Origin: Burkholderiaceae bacterium
GTDB lineage: Bacteria; Pseudomonadota; Gammaproteobacteria; Burkholderiales; Burkholderiaceae_C
Reading direction: 5' to 3'
NCBI GenBank assembly: GCA_025458585.1
Contig: JALOSD010000012.1
Location: 1-48,169, forward strand
DNA length: 48,169 bases
Positions 9,300 to 17,969 of this stretch are shown piece after piece. Position 1 is the stretch's first letter, and every line of letters begins with the position of its first letter. A program made the translations under genes and the position numbers. The notes beneath the pieces were generated by a model. That model made no database searches. It was not told where the DNA came from and saw nothing but the letters and a program-made list of their open reading frames with translations.

Positions 9300-10562
9300 T
9301 CAGGCCGCGGCGGCCAGCGTCACGCGCGCGAACTTGCGCTTGCCGACCTGGACGACGAACGTGCCGGGCGCGAGCTTGAGCGCCTTGTCGCTGACGACGC
9401 CGCCGTCGATGCGCACGCCGCCGCCGTCGATCAGCCGCATCGCCTCGCTCGTCGACGGCGCGAGCCCGGCCTGCTTGAGCAGCGCGCCGATCGGCAGCGG
9501 CCCGCCCGCGAGGTGCACCTCGGGGATCTCGTCGGGGATGCCGCCGCGCGCGCGCAGCTCGAAGTCCGCCTGCGCCGCCTCGGCCGCGGCGGCGCCGTGG
9601 AAGCGCGCCGTGATCTCGCGCGCGAGCAGCACCTTCGCGTCCTTCGGGTTGCGACCGGCGTCGACCTCGGCCTTGAGCTTCGCGATCTCGGCCTCGCTGC
9701 GGAAGCTCAGCAGCGTGTAGTAGCGCCACATCAGCGTGTCGCTGATCGACAGCAGCTTGGCGAACATCGTCGCCGGCGGCTCGGTGATGCCGACGTAGTT
9801 GCCCTTGCTCTTCGACATCTTCTCGACGCCGTCGAGCCCCTCGAGCAGCGGCATCGTCAGGATGCACTGCGGCTCCTGGCCGTACTCGTGCTGCAGCGCG
9901 CGGCCGACCAGCAGGTTGAACTTCTGGTCGGTGCCGCCGAGCTCGAGGTCGCTCTTCAGCGCCACCGAGTCGTAGCCCTGCATCAGCGGGTACAGCAGCT
10001 CGTGCACGCTGATCGGCAGGCCGCCCTTCAGGCGCTTGGCGAAGTCGTCGCGTTCGAGCATGCGCGCGAGCGTGTACTTGGCGGCGAGCTGGATCATGCC
10101 GCGCGCGCCGAGCGCGTCGCTCCATTCGGAGTTGTAGCGGATCTCGGTGCGTGCGGGATCGAGCACCATGCTGGCCTGGGCGTAGTAGGTCTGGGCGTTG
10201 GCCTCGATCTGCTCGCGCGTCAGCGGCGGGCGCGTCGTGTTGCGGCCCGACGGGTCGCCGATCGTCGACGTGAAGTCGCCGATCAGGAAGATGACCTGGT
10301 GCCCCAGGTCCTGAAGCTGGCGCATCTTGTTGAGCACGACGGTGTGCCCGATGTGGATGTCGGGCGCCGTCGGGTCGAGGCCGAGCTTGATGCGCAGCGG
10401 CTCGCCGCTGGCCTCGGCGCGCGCGAGCTTCGCGAGCCAGTCCGCCTCCGGCAGCAACTCGTCGCAACCCCGGCGGCTGACCGCCAGCGCCTCGCGCACC
10501 CGGTCGGTGATAGGGTGGGGCTGCTTTTCGTCATGCGAGACGGCGGTTACAGGCGCTGACAT
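9300..10562 (-). CDS. tyrS: Tyrosine--tRNA ligase
   Basis: LRIKLGLDPTAPDIHIGHTVVLNKMRQLQDLGHQVIFLIGDFT...KMSKSKGNYVGI and C-terminal S4-like domain. Confidence 0.97.
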   Translation of the reverse strand: MSAPVTAVSHDEKQPHPITDRVREALAVSRRGCDELLPEADWLAKLARAEASGEPLRIKLGLDPTAPDIHIGHTVVLNKMRQLQDLGHQVIFLIGDFTSTIGDPSGRNTTRPPLTREQIEANAQTYYAQASMVLDPARTEIRYNSEWSDALGARGMIQLAAKYTLARMLERDDFAKRLKGGLPISVHELLYPLMQGYDSVALKSDLELGGTDQKFNLLVGRALQHEYGQEPQCILTMPLLEGLDGVEKMSKSKGNYVGITEPPATMFAKLLSISDTLMWRYYTLLSFRSEAEIAKLKAEVDAGRNPKDAKVLLAREITARFHGAAAAEAAQADFELRARGGIPDEIPEVHLAGGPLPIGALLKQAGLAPSTSEAMRLIDGGGVRIDGGVVSDKALKLAPGTFVVQVGKRKFARVTLAAAA

Positions 10563-10606
10563 GCTGGGCGGGGCTCTTCCGGGGATCCGGAGCGCGGAAC
10601 GGCCGC

Positions 10607-10612
10607 TATACT
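10607..10612 (+). promoter_or_regulatory. Candidate -10 element for the M23 peptidase gene
   Basis: TATACT in the divergent tyrS/M23 intergenic region; no convincing -35. Confidence 0.4.
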
Positions 10613-10698
10613 GCGCCGGTCACGGTTCCTTCACAAGAACAGGACAGCCGGAGCGGGGTCCGGGCGGCTGGAGATTCTAGCCACCGTCGGGGCCTGTC

Positions 10699-12138
10699 AT
10701 GGACCACACACCGTCGCCGCGGCGCGGTGTCGATCGATCCGGGGGCAACCCCGCCACGCCATTGGAATCGCTGGACTGGCTGCAGCGCCGCGCGGCGCGC
10801 GCAAGAACGTTGATCTCGACGCACCCGCGCGCGCTGGCCGCCGGCGTCAGCGCGGCCCTGCTCGGCTTCGCCGCGACCGCCTTCGGCATCGCGCCGCTGG
10901 CGCCCGATGCGGCGGAACTGCCGCGCCAGGTGATCACCGAAACCGTCGAGGCGTTGCCGCTGGCGCCGCAACTCGAGGCGCTCGCCGACCATTCGCTCGA
11001 GCTCTCGCGCACCGAGATCACCCGCACCTCGGACACCGCCGACAGCCTGCTGCGCCGGCTCGGCGTCGCCGACCCGCAGGCCGCCTCGTTCCTCGCCCGC
11101 GACCCGACCGCGCGGCGCGTGCTGCAGGGGCGGCCCGGCAAGCTCGTGACGGCGCGCGCGCGTGGCGACGGCACGCTGGTCGAACTCGTCGCCCGCTTCC
11201 CCAGCGAAACGCGCGAGCTCTACGGCACCCATTTCACCCGTCTGACGGTGACGCCCGACGGCGACGGCTGGCGCGCGCAGGCCGAACTGGCGCCGCTGCA
11301 GGCGCAGGTGCGCATGGGCAGCGGCACGATCCAATCGACGCTGTTCGCGGCGACCGACGCCGCCGGCGTGCCCGATCCGGTCGCGATGCAACTCGCCGAG
11401 ATCTTCTCGACCGACATCGACTTCCACCGCGAACTGCGCCGCGGTGACACGTTCAGCGTCGTCTACGAAACGCTGACCGCCGACGGTGAACCGATCGTCT
11501 GGAACCAGGGCACGGGCCGCGTGCTCGCCTCCGAGTTCGTCAACGACGGCCGCACGCACCAGGCTGTGTGGTACCAGGGCCGCGACGGCCGCGGCGCTTA
11601 CTACGACCTGTCGGGCCAGAGCAAGCGCCGCACCTTCCTCGCCAGCCCGCTCGAGTTCTCGCGCGTGACGTCGGGCTTCGCGATGCGCATGCACCCGATC
11701 CTGCAGCGCATGCGCGCGCACAAGGGCGTCGACTACGCGGCGCCGACCGGCACGCCGGTGCGCGTGGTCGGCGACGGCGTCGTCGAGTTCGCCGGCTGGC
11801 AGAACGGCTACGGCAACGTCGTCGTCGTCGCGCACAGCAACCACCGCAAGACGCTGTACGCGCACCTGAGCCGTATCGACGTGCGCCAGGGCGAGCGCCT
11901 CGCGCAGGGCCAGCACGTCGGCGCCGTCGGGGCGACCGGCTGGGCGACCGGGCCACACCTGCATTTCGAGTTCATCGCCGGCGGCGTGCAGCAGGATCCG
12001 TTGCTCATCGCGAAGGCTTCGGAGGCCGTCAGCCTGGCGCCGACCGAGAAGCCGCTGTTCGAGCAGTTCGCGCAGACTGCGAAGCTCAAGCTCGAGGTCG
12101 CCCGCTCGGTGACGACCGCCTCGCTCGGCCGCGACTGA
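10699..12138 (+). CDS. M23 family metallopeptidase (murein endopeptidase-like)
   Basis: TSGFAMRMHPILQRMRAHKGVDYAAPTGTPVRVVGDGVVEFAGWQNGYGN...ATGPHLHFEF peptidase M23 motifs, upstream N-terminal domain. Confidence 0.95.
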   Translation: MDHTPSPRRGVDRSGGNPATPLESLDWLQRRAARARTLISTHPRALAAGVSAALLGFAATAFGIAPLAPDAAELPRQVITETVEALPLAPQLEALADHSLELSRTEITRTSDTADSLLRRLGVADPQAASFLARDPTARRVLQGRPGKLVTARARGDGTLVELVARFPSETRELYGTHFTRLTVTPDGDGWRAQAELAPLQAQVRMGSGTIQSTLFAATDAAGVPDPVAMQLAEIFSTDIDFHRELRRGDTFSVVYETLTADGEPIVWNQGTGRVLASEFVNDGRTHQAVWYQGRDGRGAYYDLSGQSKRRTFLASPLEFSRVTSGFAMRMHPILQRMRAHKGVDYAAPTGTPVRVVGDGVVEFAGWQNGYGNVVVVAHSNHRKTLYAHLSRIDVRQGERLAQGQHVGAVGATGWATGPHLHFEFIAGGVQQDPLLIAKASEAVSLAPTEKPLFEQFAQTAKLKLEVARSVTTASLGRD

Positions 12139-12154
12139 CGTCACCGGCGCGCCG

Positions 12155-13282
12155 ATGCCGCGCTACGTGGGCCTGATGTCGGGCACGTCGCTCGACGGCC
12201 TCGACGCGGTGCTCGTCGAACTCGACGACGCGGCGCCGCCGCTGCGCATCGACGTGCTCGGTCACCTCCACGCCCCTTACCCGTCGGACCTGCGCGACGA
12301 ACTGCGCGCGTTGAACCGCCCGGGCGACAGTGAGCTCCACCGCGCCGCCGTCGCCACGCGGCGCCTCGTCGACCTCGCCGGCGCGCTGGTGCGAAGCCTG
12401 CTCGCCGGTGCGAACGTCGACGCACGCGCGGTGCGCGCGATCGGCTCGCATGGCCAGACGGTGCGCCACCGACCGCCTGCCGAGGGTGTCGACGCACCGT
12501 ACACGATCCAGCTCGACGACGGCGCGCGGCTCGCCGAGCTGACCGGGGTCGACGTCGTCTGCGACTTCCGCCGCCGCGACCTCGCGGCCGGCGGCCAGGG
12601 CGCGCCGCTGGTGCCGGCGTTCCACGCTGCGCTGTTCGCGCGGCCGGGCGTCGACGTCGCAGTGCTCAATGTCGGCGGCTTCGCCAACCTCACGCTGCTG
12701 CACGCCGACGGCACCGTCGCCGGCTTCGACTGCGGGCCCGGCAACGTGCTGCTTGACCTGTGGTGCGAGCGCCACCGCGGTGAACGCTTCGACGACGGCG
12801 GCCGCTGGGCGGCCGCGGGGCGCGTCGACCCCTGCCTGCTCGCGGCGCTGCGGCAGGACGACTACTTCGCGCGGCCGCCGCCCAAGAGCACCGGCCGCGA
12901 CCACTTCGACGCCGCCTGGCTCGACACGCGCCTGCGGCGCCTCGACGTGCCGCTGGAGCCTGTCGACGTGCAGGCGACGCTGCTCGAGTTCACGGCCTCG
13001 ACGGTCGCCGACGACCTGCGCCGCCACGCGCCGCGCACGCAGCACCTGCACGTGTGCGGCGGCGGCGCGCGCAACACGGTGCTGCTCGACGCCCTCGCGC
13101 GACGCCTGCCGGGCGTCGCGGTGGCGCCGACCGACGCCAGCGGGCTGGCGGCCACGCAGGTCGAGGCCGTGGCCTTCGCCTGGCTCGCGCATGCCCACCT
13201 CGAGCGTCAGCCGGGCAACCGGCCGGAGGTGACCGGCGCGCGCGGCCCGAGGGTGCTCGGCGCGCTCTATCCGAAGGGCTGA
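12155..13282 (+). CDS. anmK: Anhydro-N-acetylmuramic acid kinase
   Basis: MPRYVGLMSGTSLDGLDAVLVE...GSHGQTVRHRP...LNVGGFANLTLL...FDCGPGNVLLD...CGGGARNTVL. Confidence 0.97.
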   Translation: MPRYVGLMSGTSLDGLDAVLVELDDAAPPLRIDVLGHLHAPYPSDLRDELRALNRPGDSELHRAAVATRRLVDLAGALVRSLLAGANVDARAVRAIGSHGQTVRHRPPAEGVDAPYTIQLDDGARLAELTGVDVVCDFRRRDLAAGGQGAPLVPAFHAALFARPGVDVAVLNVGGFANLTLLHADGTVAGFDCGPGNVLLDLWCERHRGERFDDGGRWAAAGRVDPCLLAALRQDDYFARPPPKSTGRDHFDAAWLDTRLRRLDVPLEPVDVQATLLEFTASTVADDLRRHAPRTQHLHVCGGGARNTVLLDALARRLPGVAVAPTDASGLAATQVEAVAFAWLAHAHLERQPGNRPEVTGARGPRVLGALYPKG

Positions 13283-13289
13283 AAGCGGT

Positions 13290-13311
13290 GCGGCCGCCCG
13301 CAGGCGGCCGC
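13290..13311. terminator. Bidirectional hairpin between convergent anmK and erpA
   Basis: GCGGCCGCC-CGCA-GGCGGCCGC perfect 9-bp stem, tetraloop CGCA; no long T-tract. Confidence 0.7.
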
Positions 13312-13334
13312 GAACGACGGCGGTACTCCGCCGC

Positions 13335-13709
13335 TCAGGCCGAGAAGCTCGACCCGCACCCGCAGGTCGTCGTCGCGTTCGGGTTCTTGATCACGAACTG
13401 CGCGCCTTGGAGGTCTTCCTTGTAGTCGATCTCGGCGCCGACGAGGTACTGCAGACTCATCGCGTCGATCAGCAGCGTGACGCCGTTCTTCGACATCTGC
13501 GTGTCGTCGTCGTTGACGACCTCGTCGAAGGTGAAACCGTACTGGAAGCCCGAGCAACCACCGCCCTGCACGAACACGCGCAGCTTCAGCTCGGGGTTGC
13601 CTTCCTCGTCGACGAGCTGCTTGACCTTGTCGGCGGCGCTGTCGGTGAAGATCAGCGGTGCGGGCATCTCGCTCGTGGTCTCGGGGGCCAGTTCGGCAAC
13701 GGCATTCAT
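13335..13709 (-). CDS. erpA: Iron-sulfur cluster insertion protein ErpA
   Basis: [11 protein letters not shown]...[41 protein letters not shown]...[10 protein letters not shown]-type carrier with conserved Cys. Confidence 0.95.
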   Translation of the reverse strand: MNAVAELAPETTSEMPAPLIFTDSAADKVKQLVDEEGNPELKLRVFVQGGGCSGFQYGFTFDEVVNDDDTQMSKNGVTLLIDAMSLQYLVGAEIDYKEDLQGAQFVIKNPNATTTCGCGSSFSA

Positions 13710-13979
13710 CGGCAGTCTCCAGTCAGCAGTTCGACATCGGCCGGCATGGCACACCGGCACCAGCGGGCGTCCGGGCCACGGCTATGCGCGGCCCCTCCAA
13801 CTCTACGGCAGGTGGGGCCCCGCACCCAGCGTTCAAGCCGCGCGCGGGATCGATACCTGCTTAGCCCACCATCCCGTACGCATGATCCCACGCGGCGTGC
13901 CGACCTTGCCACAAACGCGGGCTTTGGGCCCGCACCGTCGTGACTCGTCGGCAGCATCGTGCACGGAATCCGCATGCAC

Positions 13980-14003
13980 GAAGGCCGCCCGCAGGCGGCC
14001 TTC
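13980..14003. terminator. Hairpin downstream of rpsI
   Basis: GAAGGCCGCC-CGCA-GGCGGCCTTC perfect 10-bp stem; same core and loop as the hairpin at 13290..13311. Confidence 0.65.
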
Positions 14004-14056
14004 GAACGGCGTTCGGCCCGTCCCGTGCGGCGGCCTGCCCGCCCGGCGGTCGAGGC

Positions 14057-14449
14057 TCAGCGCTTGCTGAACTGCTTGCGCCGGCGCGCGCCGTGCAGGC
14101 CGACCTTCTTGCGCTCGACCTCGCGCGCGTCGCGCGTCACGAAGCCGGCGTGGCTGAGATCGGGCTTGAGCGTCGCGTCGTAGTCGATCAGCGCGCGCGT
14201 GATGCCGTGTCGCACCGCACCCGCCTGTCCCGACTCGCCGCCGCCGTGCACGTTGACCTTGATGTCGAACGTCTCGCCGTGGTTCGTCAGCAGCAGCGGC
14301 TGCTTGACGATCATGATCGACGTCTGGCGGCCGAAGTACTGGTCGACCGGCTTGCCGTTGACGACGATGTTGCCGCTGCCCTTCCTGATGAACACCCGAG
14401 CCACCGACGACTTGCGGCGGCCGGTGCCGTAGTTCCAGTTTCCGATCAT
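14057..14449 (-). CDS. rpsI: 30S ribosomal protein S9
   Basis: [36 protein letters not shown]...[17 protein letters not shown]. Confidence 0.98.
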   Translation of the reverse strand: MIGNWNYGTGRRKSSVARVFIRKGSGNIVVNGKPVDQYFGRQTSIMIVKQPLLLTNHGETFDIKVNVHGGGESGQAGAVRHGITRALIDYDATLKPDLSHAGFVTRDAREVERKKVGLHGARRRKQFSKR

Positions 14450-14460
14450 CGCGCCGCTCC

Positions 14461-14889
14461 TCAGATCTCGAGTGCCTTGGGCTGCTGCGCGGCGTGCGGA
14501 TGCTCGGCGCCTGCGTAGACCTTCAGCTTCTTCACCATCGCGTAGCCCAGCGGGCCCTTCGGCAGCATGCCCTTGACCGCCTTCTCGAGCGCGCGACCGG
14601 GATGGCGGGCCTGCATGTCCTTGAAGGTGGTCGCGTAGATGCCACCCGGGTAGCCGGAGTGGCGGTAGTACACCTTGTCGGTGGGCTTGTTGCCGGTCAC
14701 GCGCAGCTTGGCGGCGTTGACGACGACGATGTAGTCCCCGGTGTCGACGTGAGGCGTGTAGATGGCCTTGTGCTTGCCGCGCAGTCGGCGTGCCACTTCG
14801 CTGGCAACACGTCCGAGCACCTTGTCGGTGGCGTCAATCACAAACCACTCGTGCTTCACCTCGGCCGGCTTGGCGCTGAAGGTCTTCAT
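14461..14889 (-). CDS. rplM: 50S ribosomal protein L13
   Basis: [61 protein letters not shown]. Confidence 0.98.
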   Translation of the reverse strand: MKTFSAKPAEVKHEWFVIDATDKVLGRVASEVARRLRGKHKAIYTPHVDTGDYIVVVNAAKLRVTGNKPTDKVYYRHSGYPGGIYATTFKDMQARHPGRALEKAVKGMLPKGPLGYAMVKKLKVYAGAEHPHAAQQPKALEI

Positions 14890-15081
14890 GAGGGTCTTTC
14901 GTTGCAGTCGGCCGCACGCGCTGGCGGCGGCCGCACACGGCTGTTCGAAGCGGCTCGACGCGAACCTCGGCGCGGCTTATGCTGGCCGCCTCTCGGTTCC
15001 GCCGGATCACCGCGCGCCGGAAGAGTTCCGGTGCGTCGGCGTCGAGCCGTGTTTTCCCCGCCGTTTTCGGGAAAGCCGCAG

Positions 15082-15087
15082 AGTATA
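15082..15087 (-). promoter_or_regulatory. Candidate -10 element for rplM-rpsI
   Basis: TATACT on the minus strand (plus AGTATA) about 190 nt upstream of rplM; implies a leader of roughly 180 nt. Confidence 0.4.
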
Positions 15088-15217
15088 GCGTGCCCGGCAG
15101 TTCCCGCGCGAACCCCCCGGGCCGAGCTGTGGCAGGCCCGCAGCGCCCTTTGGAGCACGCGCTCCACAAAGCTCGGCTAGTATGCGGGTTAACCCTAGTC
15201 CATCGAAAGGATTCCGC

Positions 15218-15943
15218 ATGGGCTTTCCTGGTGACATGCTCAGCCGACCCGGCCTGCGATCGCAGCGACACGGCCGCGTCGAGGACGACGCCCCCACCCC
15301 GCCCGGGCGCGAGGCGCCGGGGTTCCGGTGGATTCCAATCCGCTCGCTCGCCGAGCGCCACCGGCCGCGCATCCTCGCGCACCTGCTCGCCCTCGGCGAG
15401 GCCGACCGCTACCTGCGCTTCGGCCACGCCGCCACCGACGCGCAGGTCGGACGCTACGTCGACGGCATCGACTTCTCGCGCGACGAGGTGTTCGGCGTGT
15501 TCAACCGTCGCCTCGAGTTGATCGCGATCGCGCACCTCGCCTACATGGCGACGACGCCGAGCGCCGAGTTCGGCGTGTCGGTGCTGCCGAAGGCGCGCGG
15601 CCGCGGCTACGGTGCGCGGCTGTTCGACCACGCCGTGCTGCACGCGCGCAACCGCGGCGTCGACACGCTGATCGTGCACGCGCTGAGCGAGAACACGGCG
15701 ATGCTGCGCATCGCGCGTTCGGCCGGCGCGACGATCGAGCGCGCGGGCACGGACTCGGAGGCACGGCTGAAGCTGCCGCCGGACGACCTGGTCTCGCACG
15801 TCGGTGCCGCGGTCGAAGACGGCGCGGCCGAGATCGACTACCGCCTGAAGGCCCAGGCGCGCAGGCTCGACGGCCTGCTCGACGCGATCGCCGACGTCAA
15901 GGCGATGATCGGCAGTACGACGGGCCGAAGCGCCGTCGACTGA
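15218..15943 (+). CDS. GNAT family N-acetyltransferase
   Basis: GVSVLPKARGRGYGARLFDHAVLHARNRGVDTLIVHALSENTAMLRIARSAGATI; AAAGGA Shine-Dalgarno 6 nt upstream of ATG 15218. Confidence 0.88.
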   Translation: MGFPGDMLSRPGLRSQRHGRVEDDAPTPPGREAPGFRWIPIRSLAERHRPRILAHLLALGEADRYLRFGHAATDAQVGRYVDGIDFSRDEVFGVFNRRLELIAIAHLAYMATTPSAEFGVSVLPKARGRGYGARLFDHAVLHARNRGVDTLIVHALSENTAMLRIARSAGATIERAGTDSEARLKLPPDDLVSHVGAAVEDGAAEIDYRLKAQARRLDGLLDAIADVKAMIGSTTGRSAVD

Positions 15944-16041
15944 CGGGGACCGTCGTGCCGGGCAGCGGCGGTAACATCGGCTCACTTTCCATCGGGTCGG
16001 GGCCTCGTCGAGGTCGCCGGCCTCGACGGTTTCGCCCCCCG

Positions 16042-16920
16042 ATGACGCAACACACCCTGCCCTGGTTCATCGCCCTCGGCCTGCTCGCCGTGGTCGCCCT
16101 CGTCGGCTGGTGGTGGAGCTCGCGGCGAACGCCGAAACCGGCACCGCTGCCGACCGAGTGGGCCCTGACGCCGCGCCCGGTCTTCAACACCGACGAACGG
16201 CGCATGTACCGCCAGCTGCGCGAAGCGCTGCCGCACCATGTCGTGCTCGCCAAGCTGCCGCTGGTGCGCTTCTGCCAGCCCGCCGATCCGCAGGACGTGC
16301 GCTACTGGTACGACCTCCTCGGCGCGACGCACGTCACGTTCGCGATCTGCAGCGCCAACGGGCGCGTGCTCGCGGCGATCGACTTCGACGACGAGCGCGG
16401 CGGTGCGCGCCGCGCGCTGCAGATCAAGCAGGCGGTGCTGGCGGCGTGCCGCATCCGCTACCTGCGCTGCCCGATCGACCACCTGCCGTCGATCCCAGAG
16501 CTGCAGCTGCTGGTGCCGCAGGCCGGAGCGCCGGCGCGCAGCCCCCAGGCCACCGTCGCGCCGGCCGTCCCGCCGCGGCGCGACGACGCCCCCGAGGCGC
16601 TCGCGGTGGCGCCCACGTCGCGCCGGCGTCAGCGCCGGCGGCCGCTGTGGGAAGACTCGGGCTTCTTCCACGATTCGTTCTTCGGCGTCGACAGCCGCGT
16701 CGATGCCGGCCCGCCGAGCGAGTTCAGCCCCTTCACGGCGCCATCGGCCGCGTCGGTGTCTTTGACGGCACCGCCGCCACCGTCGCGCACGATGCTCGAC
16801 GACGGCGACCACGTGCCGTTGCCGCTGCCGCGCGCGCCGGGCGGCTGGTCGGCAGCGGACGACGGCACGTCGGTGCCGGCCGAGCCGATGCGGCGCTACG
16901 GCACCTCGGCCAACCCTTGA
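16042..16920 (+). CDS. DUF2726 domain-containing protein with N-terminal TM helix
   Basis: MTQHTLPWFIALGLLAVVALVGWWWSS...EWALTPRPVFNTDERRMYRQLREALPHHVVLAKLPLVRFCQP...CSANGRVLAAIDFDDE. Confidence 0.8.
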   Translation: MTQHTLPWFIALGLLAVVALVGWWWSSRRTPKPAPLPTEWALTPRPVFNTDERRMYRQLREALPHHVVLAKLPLVRFCQPADPQDVRYWYDLLGATHVTFAICSANGRVLAAIDFDDERGGARRALQIKQAVLAACRIRYLRCPIDHLPSIPELQLLVPQAGAPARSPQATVAPAVPPRRDDAPEALAVAPTSRRRQRRRPLWEDSGFFHDSFFGVDSRVDAGPPSEFSPFTAPSAASVSLTAPPPPSRTMLDDGDHVPLPLPRAPGGWSAADDGTSVPAEPMRRYGTSANP

Positions 16921-17951
16921 GCTCCGGCTCCCGCGGGCCTGCCGGCGGCTACGCCGGCCTCACGCCCGACCGCGTGATCGACGCGCTGGCGGCCGTCGGC
17001 CTGCAACCCGACGGCCGGCTGCTGCAGCTCAATTCGTACGAGAACCGCGTCTACCAGGCCTACCGCGACGACGGCCCGCCGGTCGTCGCCAAGTTCTACC
17101 GCGCCGGGCGCTGGAGCGACGGGCAAATCCTCGAGGAACACGCGTTCGCACACGAACTGGCGGCCGCCGACGTGCCCGTCGTCGCGCCGCTGCCGCTGAC
17201 GACCGCCTCGGCCGCGCTGCGCGTCGAAGGCACGCCGCCCACGCTGGCCCTCGACGCCGACGGCGACCTGCGCTTCAGCGTCAGCCCCTGCTGGCCGGGC
17301 CGCGCGCCCGAGCTCGACGACCCCGCCGTGACGGCGTGGCTCGGCCGCTTCCTCGGCCGCCTGCACGCCGTCGGCACCCGACGGCCGTTCCGGCACCGCC
17401 GCCGGCTCGACGTCGAGACCTATGGCGAAGCGTCGAGCCGGCTGCTGCTCGACGGCGACTTCGTCGACCAGGCCCAGCTCGCCGCCTGGCGCGACGCCTG
17501 CGACCGCGCACTCGACCTCACGCGCCGCGCTTTCGAGCGTGTCGACGGCCTGCGCACGCTGCGTCTTCACGGCGACTGCCACCCCGGCAACATCCTGTGG
17601 CGCGAGGGCGACGGCGACGACCGCGGACCGCACGTGGTCGACCTCGACGACGCGTGCACCGGCCCGGCGGTGCAGGACCTGTGGATGCTGCTGCCCGATG
17701 CGGCGCAGGCACCGGTGCAGCGGCAGGCGATGTTCGACGGCTACCGCCTCTTCATGGCCTTCGACGAGCGCGAGCTGACGCTGATCGAACCCCTGCGCAC
17801 GCTGCGCATGCTGCACCACAGCGCGTGGATCGCGCAGCGCTGGGGCGACCCGGCGTTCCCGATCGCGTTCCCGTGGTTCGGCACGCCGGCGTACTGGACG
17901 CAGCAGATCACGCAGCTGCGCGAGCAGGTCGACGCGATGGCGGCGGTCTGA
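16917..17951 (+). CDS. srkA: SrkA/RdoA-type stress response serine/threonine kinase
   Basis: LTPDRVIDALAAVGLQPDGRLLQLNSYENRVYQAY...VVAKFYRAGRWSDGQILEEHAF...LRLHGDCHPGNILWR...VVDLDDACTGPAVQDLWMLL. TTG start overlapping upstream TGA is inferred. Confidence 0.9.
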   Translation: MSSGSRGPAGGYAGLTPDRVIDALAAVGLQPDGRLLQLNSYENRVYQAYRDDGPPVVAKFYRAGRWSDGQILEEHAFAHELAAADVPVVAPLPLTTASAALRVEGTPPTLALDADGDLRFSVSPCWPGRAPELDDPAVTAWLGRFLGRLHAVGTRRPFRHRRRLDVETYGEASSRLLLDGDFVDQAQLAAWRDACDRALDLTRRAFERVDGLRTLRLHGDCHPGNILWREGDGDDRGPHVVDLDDACTGPAVQDLWMLLPDAAQAPVQRQAMFDGYRLFMAFDERELTLIEPLRTLRMLHHSAWIAQRWGDPAFPIAFPWFGTPAYWTQQITQLREQVDAMAAV

Positions 17952-17969
17952 CGCGCCGCCGCACCGGCG

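Noticed and set aside
15082-15183. Interpreting the rplM/GNAT intergenic repeats as a mobile element remnant
   Set aside because: No direct repeat flanks or transposase remnants; a promoter/operator explanation is simpler.
15328-16041. N-terminal extension of the DUF2726 ORF
   Set aside because: This stretch is out of frame over the acetyltransferase gene; the membrane-anchored protein clearly begins at ATG 16042.
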